A stretch of DNA of 64,000 nucleotides, from assembly GCF_000282055.1 (NCBI RefSeq), contig NZ_AKJZ01000012.1, positions 1-64,000 of the forward strand, given 5' to 3'. This stretch comes from Flavobacterium sp. CF136. Its GTDB lineage: Bacteria; Bacteroidota; Bacteroidia; Flavobacteriales; Flavobacteriaceae. Of this stretch, positions 17,404-25,426 are shown in pieces; within the stretch, counting starts at the first letter, position 1; every line of letters starts with the position of its first letter. The notes under the pieces are model-generated. The model saw only the letters and a list, made by a program, of their open reading frames with translations. It made no database searches and was not told the origin of the DNA. A program made the position numbers and the translations under genes.

Positions 17404-18792
17404 ATGAAAACCCGCGATTATATATTTTACGATTACACTAAAAGTTTATGCCATCACTGTCTGGCACTTGTAGATACTAAAATTGTATTTCAGGATGACA
17501 AGGTCTGGATGCTGAAACATTGTAAAACACATGGCGAAACAAAGTCTATGATTGCTGATGACGTCAATTATTATAAGCAATTGCGTAATTACAATAAACA
17601 ATCTGAAATGCCTTTAAAATTCAATACAAAAGTGCATTACGGCTGTCCTTATGACTGTGGATTGTGTACAGATCACGAACAGCATTCGTGTTTAACCATT
17701 GTAGAAGTTACGGATCGCTGCAATTTAGCCTGTCCAACCTGTTATGCCAATTCAGCTCCCAACTACGGAAGACATCGTACTCTTGAAGAAATTGAAAAAA
17801 TGTTTGACACAGTTGTGGCGAATGAAGGCGAGCCGGATGTGGTTCAGATTTCGGGAGGCGAACCAACAGTACATCCTGAGTTTTTTAAAATTCTGGATAT
17901 TGCCAAAAGTAAGCCTATCAAGCATTTAATGTTAAATACAAACGGTATCCGAATTGCAAAAGACATCAAATTTGTAGAAACACTGGCCACATACATGCCT
18001 GACTTTGAAATTTATCTGCAATTTGACAGTTTTAAACCCGAAGTGTTACAAAAACTCCGCGGTGAGGATTTAACGGAAGTTCGCAAAAAAGCAATCGAAC
18101 ATCTTAATCAGTTTAATATTTCGACTACATTAGTGATTACGCTCCAGAAAGGAGAAAATGATGATGAAATTGGAAAAATAATTGAATATGCCTTACAGCA
18201 AAAATGTGTTCGCGGTGTTACGTTTCAGCCTACACAAGTTGCCGGAAGAAATGACAATTACGATGATTTTTCAGGAAGAATAACCCTGACTGAAGTACGC
18301 AGAAAAATTTATGAGCAATATCCTCTTTTTACACCACAGGATTTAATTCCGGTTCCTTGTAATCCGGATGCTTTGTGTATGGCTTATGCATTGAAAATTG
18401 ATGGGGAAGTTTTCCCGATGACGCATTTGATAAACCCTGAAGATTTATTGAATAACTCTAAAAACACCATTGTTTTTGAGCATGATGAAAAACTAAAAAC
18501 CCATATGCTGAATTTATTCAGTACCGGCATTTCTGTTGATTGTGCAGAAGGTGAATTTAATGAATTAATGTGCTGTTTGCCAAGGGTTCAATCAGATACA
18601 TTAAATTATAACAACTTGTTTCGAATTTTGATTATGAATTTTATGGATGCTCATGATTTTGATGTCAGGGCGGTAAAAAAATCATGTGTTCATATTGTAA
18701 GTGATAAAATGAAAATCATTCCTTTTGAAACAATGAACCTATTTTACAGAGATCATAAAATTGATCAAATACGAGAAGAATTGAATGTTTAA
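17404..18792 (+). CDS. Radical SAM protein resembling tetraether-lipid synthase (Tes) family
   Basis: A 462-residue cytoplasmic radical SAM enzyme. The SAM-cluster motif is C106-x3-C110-x2-C113 (DRCNLACPTC), with GGEP near 147-150. It carries additional metal sites. An N-terminal CxxC...CxxH group (C16, C19, C40, H43) looks rubredoxin- or zinc-like. A second cysteine set is C81, C85, C88, C96. C-terminal cysteines are 319, 325, 380, 390 and 391. This multi-cluster layout matches the archaeal MJ0619/Tes family, which joins lipid tails by C-C bond formation; bacterial members are mostly uncharacterised. It sits 30 bases after the Lgt-like gene. Radical SAM is certain; lipid substrate is inference from family and neighbour. 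Confidence 0.88.
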   Translation: MKTRDYIFYDYTKSLCHHCLALVDTKIVFQDDKVWMLKHCKTHGETKSMIADDVNYYKQLRNYNKQSEMPLKFNTKVHYGCPYDCGLCTDHEQHSCLTIVEVTDRCNLACPTCYANSAPNYGRHRTLEEIEKMFDTVVANEGEPDVVQISGGEPTVHPEFFKILDIAKSKPIKHLMLNTNGIRIAKDIKFVETLATYMPDFEIYLQFDSFKPEVLQKLRGEDLTEVRKKAIEHLNQFNISTTLVITLQKGENDDEIGKIIEYALQQKCVRGVTFQPTQVAGRNDNYDDFSGRITLTEVRRKIYEQYPLFTPQDLIPVPCNPDALCMAYALKIDGEVFPMTHLINPEDLLNNSKNTIVFEHDEKLKTHMLNLFSTGISVDCAEGEFNELMCCLPRVQSDTLNYNNLFRILIMNFMDAHDFDVRAVKKSCVHIVSDKMKIIPFETMNLFYRDHKIDQIREELNV

Positions 18793-18811
18793 TTTTTAAA
18801 ACGATTAAATC

Positions 18812-18985
18812 ATGGGCTTTTTAATATTTCTTGGATTCATTCTTGCGGTAATGTTTTTTATTGGTCTGATTGGCTTAATTTCGGGTAAAGGAAATAAAAA
18901 AGTTTTTTTAACACTTCTATTGGTTCCAATAGTCATTGCTGTAATAGGATTTGGAACATGTGTAGTGATTTTAAATAATCTGTAA
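18812..18985 (+). CDS. Tiny two-span membrane protein A (57 aa)
   Basis: A 57-codon gene starting MGFLIFLGFILAVMFF. It has two hydrophobic helices (about 2-23 and 31-52) around a basic GKGNKK loop, and ends VIGFGTCVVILNNL. It starts 19 bases after the radical SAM stop and is probably in the same transcript. The VIGFGTC motif is shared with the next small gene, suggesting duplication. No known family; function unknown. Confidence 0.7.
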   Translation: MGFLIFLGFILAVMFFIGLIGLISGKGNKKVFLTLLLVPIVIAVIGFGTCVVILNNL

Positions 18986-19049
18986 TTCAAAAACATAATT
19001 AAAATCATTCTTAAAAAACATTATAAATCAATATATTAAATTCAAAATA

Positions 19050-19247
19050 ATGGGAGAGTTTTTAGTTTTTGCGGGGGCAATAATTGCTTTTATGAGCGTA
19101 ATCGCTTTTTTATTTGGTATTGTGCGTTTAATATTTATATCCGATGATAAAAAATTATCCTTGAAAATTATTTTATATGCTGTGATTGCCTTTGTAATTG
19201 GTTTTGGAACTTGTGCTGCAAATTTTTCATTGGGCGGCATGCATTAA
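19050..19247 (+). CDS. Tiny two-span membrane protein B (65 aa)
   Basis: A 65-codon gene, MGEFLVFAGAIIAFMSVIAF at the start, with a first membrane helix (about 4-28), a charged SDDKKLSLK loop, and a second helix (about 39-55) ending VIGFGTC, then AANFSLGGMH. It lies 64 bases after protein A and closes the cassette with a hairpin. Topology and the VIGFGTC motif match protein A, with the single cysteine in the same place. No known family. Confidence 0.75.
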   Translation: MGEFLVFAGAIIAFMSVIAFLFGIVRLIFISDDKKLSLKIILYAVIAFVIGFGTCAANFSLGGMH

Positions 19248-19253
19248 TTAAAA

Positions 19254-19280
19254 AAACCTGACAATTTCTTGCCAGGTTCA
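19254..19280 (+). terminator. Hairpin closing the Lgt-like/Tes-like cassette
   Basis: AACCTG and CAGGTT arms around ACAATTTCTTGC begin seven bases after the last small gene. The T-run is weak. The remainder of the gap (19281-19527) shows only a small CTGCC/GGCAG dyad at 19453-19475 and nothing else I recognise. Confidence 0.5.
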
Positions 19281-19527
19281 TAATGCTCTCCTTTAAGCAA
19301 AAACCAAATAACAAATTACCTAAAATCGATACATTTAGGAAATATAAATCAGATTAAAACATAAATAACCAAACTCAATTTTAACCGTCCCAATTTTTTA
19401 TTTCCTTATTTTTAAAACATTTTTAACGGACTTAATTTGGTCTTAATTATCCCTGCCAGATTAATTCTCCGGCAGAGATAAAACCACTTCTAATAATCAC
19501 AATTTAACTTAAACTACACTTACTCAA

Positions 19528-21594
19528 CTATATTAATTTCTTTAAGCTTGCATAAACCGCCAGCTCAACATCGGCATGGTCTTTTGTATTGCATTGTTCA
19601 ATCAGACTTTTTAAATCGGTTGTTTTTAAAGTTGATTTATTATCTAAAACAAGCAATAACTCTTGCGATACATTGCTTAATTTTTTAGCCAAAGGCAAAA
19701 TGGGCTGTACTAAAGGCGCATTGGCACTTAGCGCAATCAAACCTTTATTTATGACAATCCATTTGTTGAAAAATGCGGCAACTTTTTCCTTATTTTCAAG
19801 AGTTTTATTCGCTAAATATTGATTTACGGCGTCATCAAAAGCCAATGCATCTTTGGCGTCCGGAGTACAGGCATCTGCAAAAAGTGTGAGCGGAGAATAC
19901 ATCTGATATTCGGTTCCGTCCTTATTTCGTGAATATCCTTTTAAGGGTTCGCAAATATTAGAGAAATCATTAATGTCCTCAATATTTTGATTATTTACAA
20001 TATTTCTAAGGATTACCGCTTTGTTACTAATATGTGTCAAACCTAATTCTTCTAATCTAAAAGAAACGGTTTCAAGACGTTTACGCATATTAGCCACATC
20101 TGTAATATTTTCTGCAGACCAAAGCCTTTCAGCAATTGCAGCTGTTCTTGGCCAAAGTCTTGAATCTATTGTCGTTGATGATACAAGTTCTGTCCACATT
20201 GTTGCTTCTCCACCCAGGATTCTTGCCTTTTCTTCCGTTGTTAAATTAGCGCCTTTTGGCATTGGATCATTCAGATAATGGCTTTCAACCGGATACATCA
20301 AATCAAGATAATATCCGTTTGACAATACTGTTTTATAACCTTTTTTAACTGCGTCTAATAATGACTTACCTGCAGCCACTCCTTCGTTTGGTCCTCTCCA
20401 GGAATGAATAATAGCTTCTTTTGACATATTTTTTGTCAAAATTTCTTCCCAACCCATTAATTGCTTACCATGTTTTTTAAGCATTGGAATCAACTGCATG
20501 GTAAAATAAGTTTGCAGTTCATGATTTGTAGCTAACTTATTTTTCTTTTTAAACTCCTGAATTTTAGGATTGGCATCCCAGTCTTTTCCTTCGTTTTCAT
20601 CTCCCCCGATATGAAAATATGCACCCGGAAACAAAGGACAAACCTCATCAAAAAGCTCACTCAATAATTGGTATGTTTTAGGATTTGAAGGATCTAATGT
20701 TGGTGAAAAAATACCGGCATTTCTTTCAACTCCATAGGTCGCAATTGCCGTTCCCTGAATATTTTTTTCAGAAGTTCCACCTGTCAGTGTAATCACTTTA
20801 CTTCCAATTTCAGGATAAGCTGTTAAAATAGCAGATCCGTGACCGGGAACATCTATTTCCGGAACAATTAAAATTCCGCGCTCATCAGCGTATTTTACGA
20901 TATTTTTAATTTCCTCTTGTGTGTAATATTGTCCATCTGAAGCTAATTCAATTAGTTTTGGATGTTTTTTCATTTCGATTCTCCAACCCTGATCATCAAC
21001 CAAATGCCAGTGAAAAACATTCATTTTCATAGCAGCCAATCCGTCAATATTCCTTTTAATCACATCTACAGGCTGAAAATGTCTTGAAGCATCTATCATT
21101 AATCCTCTCCAGGTAAATCTTGGAAAATCTGAAATTTGTGAGTTCGGAAAATAAAATGACGTACTATTATTTTGCAGCATTTGCAATAAGGTTTCAAGAC
21201 CATGCAAAGCGCCTAAATCGCTGGTAGCATTTATTGTAATTTGCTTTTGTTTAATATCTAAATGATAGCTTTCATCTTCATACAAACCAATCTTTCCACT
21301 TTTTGTACAGTTTATTTGAAGTACAGCATCCGGAACTTCGTTTAGTTTTGTAATAAAACCCTGTTCGAAAAAAATACCGGTTCTACCATCTAATCGTCTT
21401 AAAAAACGAGTGACACCTCCAAAAATTCTCGGATTTGGATTTCCTGTAATATTTACTTTAAAATTTTTAGTCAAAGCAAAGCTCCCATCGTTTAAAACAA
21501 TATTCTGAGGCCATGGCATAAGATTTAATTGCTCTTTTTGAATTTGAGCATTAGATGTTAAACCTGCTAATAGTAGGACTAATATATATTTCAT
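19528..21594 (-). CDS. Beta-N-acetylhexosaminidase (GH20)
   Basis: A 688-residue secreted glycoside hydrolase family 20 enzyme that releases terminal N-acetylglucosamine from chito-oligosaccharides or glycans. It has a signal peptide (about 1-16), an N-terminal GH20b domain (about 25-155) and a catalytic TIM barrel beginning RGLMIDASRHFQP. The catalytic Asp-Glu pair is D332-E333 in HIGGDE. The barrel also shows HWHLVDDQGWRIE and EIDVPGHG. A C-terminal helical extension (about 540-688) is longer than in minimal GH20 proteins. It is the last gene of the susC-susD-nagB-GH20 run, so it likely trims imported or surface-bound oligomers. Confidence 0.95.
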   Translation of the reverse strand: MKYILVLLLAGLTSNAQIQKEQLNLMPWPQNIVLNDGSFALTKNFKVNITGNPNPRIFGGVTRFLRRLDGRTGIFFEQGFITKLNEVPDAVLQINCTKSGKIGLYEDESYHLDIKQKQITINATSDLGALHGLETLLQMLQNNSTSFYFPNSQISDFPRFTWRGLMIDASRHFQPVDVIKRNIDGLAAMKMNVFHWHLVDDQGWRIEMKKHPKLIELASDGQYYTQEEIKNIVKYADERGILIVPEIDVPGHGSAILTAYPEIGSKVITLTGGTSEKNIQGTAIATYGVERNAGIFSPTLDPSNPKTYQLLSELFDEVCPLFPGAYFHIGGDENEGKDWDANPKIQEFKKKNKLATNHELQTYFTMQLIPMLKKHGKQLMGWEEILTKNMSKEAIIHSWRGPNEGVAAGKSLLDAVKKGYKTVLSNGYYLDLMYPVESHYLNDPMPKGANLTTEEKARILGGEATMWTELVSSTTIDSRLWPRTAAIAERLWSAENITDVANMRKRLETVSFRLEELGLTHISNKAVILRNIVNNQNIEDINDFSNICEPLKGYSRNKDGTEYQMYSPLTLFADACTPDAKDALAFDDAVNQYLANKTLENKEKVAAFFNKWIVINKGLIALSANAPLVQPILPLAKKLSNVSQELLLVLDNKSTLKTTDLKSLIEQCNTKDHADVELAVYASLKKLI

Positions 21595-21744
21595 TTTATG
21601 TTGGTTGATAAAATGTTATCCTGAAATAACATTAATAATATAAATAAAATCCAGAAAGATCTCTATTGACTCCCCACTATCGTTATGGATCAATCTGAAT
21701 TTTGAAATTTGATCGGTTTCTAAACCGAATCTTAATAAATAATC

Positions 21745-23682
21745 TTAATAATCAAAACGTTTAAAAGCCTCAATCGCTTCGTATTCTGCCAAACCTAAAT
21801 CATCATATAAAATGGCTGTATTTTTATTACGGTCTTCTGCCCTAACCCAGAATTCCCTTGAATCATTGCCCTGAAACATAACCCTGTCTTTTTGAGATTG
21901 ATGGTACAAAATTGCATGGCGTTTCAGTAATACTTCTGATGGACTTAACGGAACAGCCATATCAATTTCGTGAATGTCCCATTCGTGCCACGCTCCTCGG
22001 TACAACCATAACCAGCAATCATTCATATAAGACTGTGGCTTAAGTTCTTTCATTGCAGCAAATATTGCATTGAGACAAACTTCATGCGTTCCGTGCGGAT
22101 CGGCAAGATCTCCTGCAGCAAATACCTGATGTGGTTTTATTTTGGCGATAATATCCTTTACGATAGCAATATCTTCGGGACCTAACGGATTTTTCTTAAC
22201 TTGTCCTGTTTCATAAAAAGGAAGATCTAAAAAATGAGTATTTTCATCTTTTAATCCAATATATCTTGTAGCGGCATACGATTCCCTTCTTCTGATAAGT
22301 CCTTTTAATTTTCGGACTTCCAAAGAATCTACCTGATCTTCTGATTTGTTATTCAGAAATTTAATTACAGATTTAAAATTTATTTTGCTCTCTACATCAC
22401 CAACAAAATCGTTACCTACTTCGGCAAATTTTAATGCTTCATCATCAGTAACAGCAATATTTCCGGAGGTTTGGTATACAACGTGTACATCATGCCCTTG
22501 TTTTATCAATTTTGAAAAAGTTCCTCCCATAGAAATCACGTCATCATCAGGGTGTGGACTAAAAAGAATCACTCTTTTTTTAGCAGGATTGGCTCTTTCC
22601 GGACGGAATGAATCGTCAGTATTTGGTTTTCCGCCTGGCCATCCTGTAATCGTATGCTGCAATACATTGAACATATTGATATTCAAGTCATAAGCAGAAC
22701 CTTCCAGTGCCAATAGATCTGACATTCCGTTATTATTGTAATCACGGTCTGTTAATTTTAATATTGATTGTTTTGTCTTTTGGCATAACCAAACAATTGC
22801 TTTGCTTTTTAATTCCTGTGTCCAGATACATTCTCCAACTAACCAGGGCGTTTTAAAACGGGTTAATTCAGAAGCGGCAGACTGATCTAAAACGAAAGTT
22901 GCATTTGGGTGATTTTGTAAAAATGTAGCAGGAACTTCAGAACTGATATCACCCTGAATGGTTCTTTTGATGATATCGGCTTTGTTTTGCCCCCAGGCCA
23001 TTAATACAATTCTCTTAGATCTCATAATGGTCGAAACTCCCATGGTAATTGCTCTTTTGGGAACGTTATCTATACCATTAAAATCTGAAGAAGCATCTAC
23101 TCTTGTAATGTGATCCAGTGTAATAATACGTGTACCGGAATTAATATGCGATCCTGGTTCGTTGAAACCTACGTGACCTGTACGACCAATTCCTAATAAT
23201 TGAAAATCAAGGCCTCCAGCGTTTTTAATATTCATTTCGTAATCAATGCAATATTGATTCAATTCATCAATAGCTATTGTACCATCCGGAATATTTATAT
23301 TTTCAGGGTTGATATCAATATGATTAAAAAGATGCTGGTGCATGAAATAGTGGTAGCTCTGATTGTTCTCTTTGGTCATTGGATAATATTCATCCAGATT
23401 AAAAGTGATTACATTACTAAAACTCAGTCCTTCTTCTCTGTGCATTCTAACCAATTCCTCATATACTTTTACAGGAGAAGAACCTGTTGCCAAACCTAAT
23501 ACACAAGATTTATTTTTTTCTTGTTTAGATCTAATTAACTGAGCAATTTCATGAGCTACAATTACTGAAGCTTCTGCCGAATTTTTGAAGATTTCATTGT
23601 GAATTTTTTCGAACCTGGTTTCTTCAAATTTCCCTGCACTTTTATAGCTGATATCAGGTTTTATTTCTAAAGCACTTTTCAT
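21745..23682 (-). CDS. nagB: Glucosamine-6-phosphate deaminase fused to PIG-L deacetylase
   Basis: A 645-residue fusion. Residues about 20-275 are a NagB isomerase/deaminase domain with FNLDEYYP and GIGRTGHVGFNEPGS. The histidine and glutamate of the active site are present, while the position held by Asp141 in E. coli NagB is threonine. Residues about 365-640 form a PIG-L/LmbE zinc deacetylase with SPHPDDD (H377, D379, D380). The deacetylase half could act on GlcNAc-6-phosphate and feed glucosamine-6-phosphate to the deaminase half. No separate nagA is present in the window, which supports this. The fusion is common in Bacteroidota. Coupled activity is inference. Confidence 0.93.
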   Translation of the reverse strand: MKSALEIKPDISYKSAGKFEETRFEKIHNEIFKNSAEASVIVAHEIAQLIRSKQEKNKSCVLGLATGSSPVKVYEELVRMHREEGLSFSNVITFNLDEYYPMTKENNQSYHYFMHQHLFNHIDINPENINIPDGTIAIDELNQYCIDYEMNIKNAGGLDFQLLGIGRTGHVGFNEPGSHINSGTRIITLDHITRVDASSDFNGIDNVPKRAITMGVSTIMRSKRIVLMAWGQNKADIIKRTIQGDISSEVPATFLQNHPNATFVLDQSAASELTRFKTPWLVGECIWTQELKSKAIVWLCQKTKQSILKLTDRDYNNNGMSDLLALEGSAYDLNINMFNVLQHTITGWPGGKPNTDDSFRPERANPAKKRVILFSPHPDDDVISMGGTFSKLIKQGHDVHVVYQTSGNIAVTDDEALKFAEVGNDFVGDVESKINFKSVIKFLNNKSEDQVDSLEVRKLKGLIRRRESYAATRYIGLKDENTHFLDLPFYETGQVKKNPLGPEDIAIVKDIIAKIKPHQVFAAGDLADPHGTHEVCLNAIFAAMKELKPQSYMNDCWLWLYRGAWHEWDIHEIDMAVPLSPSEVLLKRHAILYHQSQKDRVMFQGNDSREFWVRAEDRNKNTAILYDDLGLAEYEAIEAFKRFDY

Positions 23683-23799
23683 TTTTTTCTTTTTATAGTA
23701 TTATAAAGATAAGTTTTTTAAGTAATGGCATAGGCAATTTGCACCGCCTATACCATTTACAAACCACACTTATATTGTTTTTAATCTTTGCTTATTTTA

Positions 23800-25416
23800 T
23801 TAGAAGTTAGCTCCGGTAGTATCCCACCAAACTCTGGTTCCACCATTATCCGGGCCACCTAATTTTGCAACTCCTGTAGCTACACCACCGGAATTTCCAG
23901 CTTTTTCTGATTGTACAAAATTTATTCTTCGTACACCAAATTGAGTAGTAATTGTTCCGCCACTGTAATTTTTAAGTACAGGGAATAATTTAGGGTATCC
24001 TGTTCTTCTGTAATCAGACCATGCTTCCTGGCCTTCCGGGAAACCGGCAATCCATTTTTGAGTAATAATTTTTTGCAATTTAACTTCATTAGTTGCAGCT
24101 GCATCCCAGGCAACTGTTACATTATTAACGGCAACTGCATTATTTTGTGCTCCATCATAAGTCACATCTCCTTTATCATCTATTATTAAAACAGGATCTA
24201 CATAATTCTTTGGAGTTTTTACATTATCCGCTATATATCCAGATGCCCCTGAAACACCACGCTGATCAAATGAAGCTTTAATACCAGCTTCATATAATTC
24301 CTGAGCTGTACCATTCATATTCCATCCTCTTAATGCTCCTTCAGCTCTTAAAAAGTAGGCTTCAGCAGTAGTCATTAAGACAATTTCTTTGGATCTGACA
24401 ACAGCCCCAATTCCTGAAAAATCCTGATGATCTGATTTTGCCGCAATATTGATACCTGTACGAACACCTTTGTATTCTCCTGGAAATTGAGCAGAAGTAT
24501 CAAAATAAGTTGATAATCTTGGATCTTGATATCCACCCAAAATTGATTCCATATCAGCTGACATACGAATATCTAACCAGGAATCACTAATTGTTGCAAT
24601 TGGGTTTGTATAAACCGGAGATACAATTTTAAATAAATCGGCATTTGTAGTAAAGACACCAAACTTTTGTGCAACAGCTTTTTCAGCTTCTGTTTTTGCC
24701 AGTGCCGGATTAACTTTAACGATACGCATAGCTAATCTTAAACGCAGTGTATTGGCAAATTTAACCCAGGCCTTGTAATCTCCTTTGTATCCGGACATAT
24801 CTGTTGAAACAAAAGTTGATGGCTCAGCTGCATCTACTCTTTTTGTTAATTCGGTTACAGCAATATCTAATTCACTAAACATCAGGTTGTACACTTCTTC
24901 CTGAGAATCATAACCAATAGTTGCATCTGATGTACCAAATTGAGAATATATTATTGGTCCAAAAGTATCAGTCATTCTGTGCATGCCTTCAACTTTCAAA
25001 ATCAATGATAAAGCATAGAATTGATCATATTTACCTTTAGATTTATTTGCAATATCGTATGCATTAAACATTACATTTTTATATCCATAATCCCAAATAA
25101 ATCCATTCCAACCATCAACTAATGAATAAGTTGTATTATTTATACCTCCGGCAAAACCTGTCGGAGTAGCCATATACCCGGACCAGATATCACAATTTAG
25201 TCCTTGTTGTAATTGATAAACCCATTCCGGAGTTAAGACCTGAATATTATTAAACATTGGAGCAAATCCTCCTTTAATGTGATTAAAATCCTGTTCAAAT
25301 AATTCTGGTGTGATACCATTTGGATTGGTATTAATTTCCTCAAAATTATCTGTACAACCTACTGCAGCAAGTAATGACATGCAGATAGCCGCTTTTGTTA
25401 TTTTATATAGTTTCAT
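23800..25416 (-). CDS. SusD/RagB family outer-membrane lipoprotein
   Basis: A 538-residue lipoprotein (cysteine 21 in AVGC) of the SusD-like family, most similar in style to the SusD-like_2 subgroup. Motifs include FEEINTNPNGITPELFEQDF near the N-terminus, KVEGMHRMTDTFGPIIYSQF, WVKFANTLRLRLAMRI, and TTAEAYFLRAEGALRGW. SusD proteins cap the SusC transporter at the cell surface and bind glycans. It follows susC by 10 bases, and the downstream genes handle GlcNAc, so chito-oligosaccharide is the likely ligand. Family certain, ligand inferred. Confidence 0.95.
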   Translation of the reverse strand: MKLYKITKAAICMSLLAAVGCTDNFEEINTNPNGITPELFEQDFNHIKGGFAPMFNNIQVLTPEWVYQLQQGLNCDIWSGYMATPTGFAGGINNTTYSLVDGWNGFIWDYGYKNVMFNAYDIANKSKGKYDQFYALSLILKVEGMHRMTDTFGPIIYSQFGTSDATIGYDSQEEVYNLMFSELDIAVTELTKRVDAAEPSTFVSTDMSGYKGDYKAWVKFANTLRLRLAMRIVKVNPALAKTEAEKAVAQKFGVFTTNADLFKIVSPVYTNPIATISDSWLDIRMSADMESILGGYQDPRLSTYFDTSAQFPGEYKGVRTGINIAAKSDHQDFSGIGAVVRSKEIVLMTTAEAYFLRAEGALRGWNMNGTAQELYEAGIKASFDQRGVSGASGYIADNVKTPKNYVDPVLIIDDKGDVTYDGAQNNAVAVNNVTVAWDAAATNEVKLQKIITQKWIAGFPEGQEAWSDYRRTGYPKLFPVLKNYSGGTITTQFGVRRINFVQSEKAGNSGGVATGVAKLGGPDNGGTRVWWDTTGANF

Positions 25417-25426
25417 GTTTTTAGTA

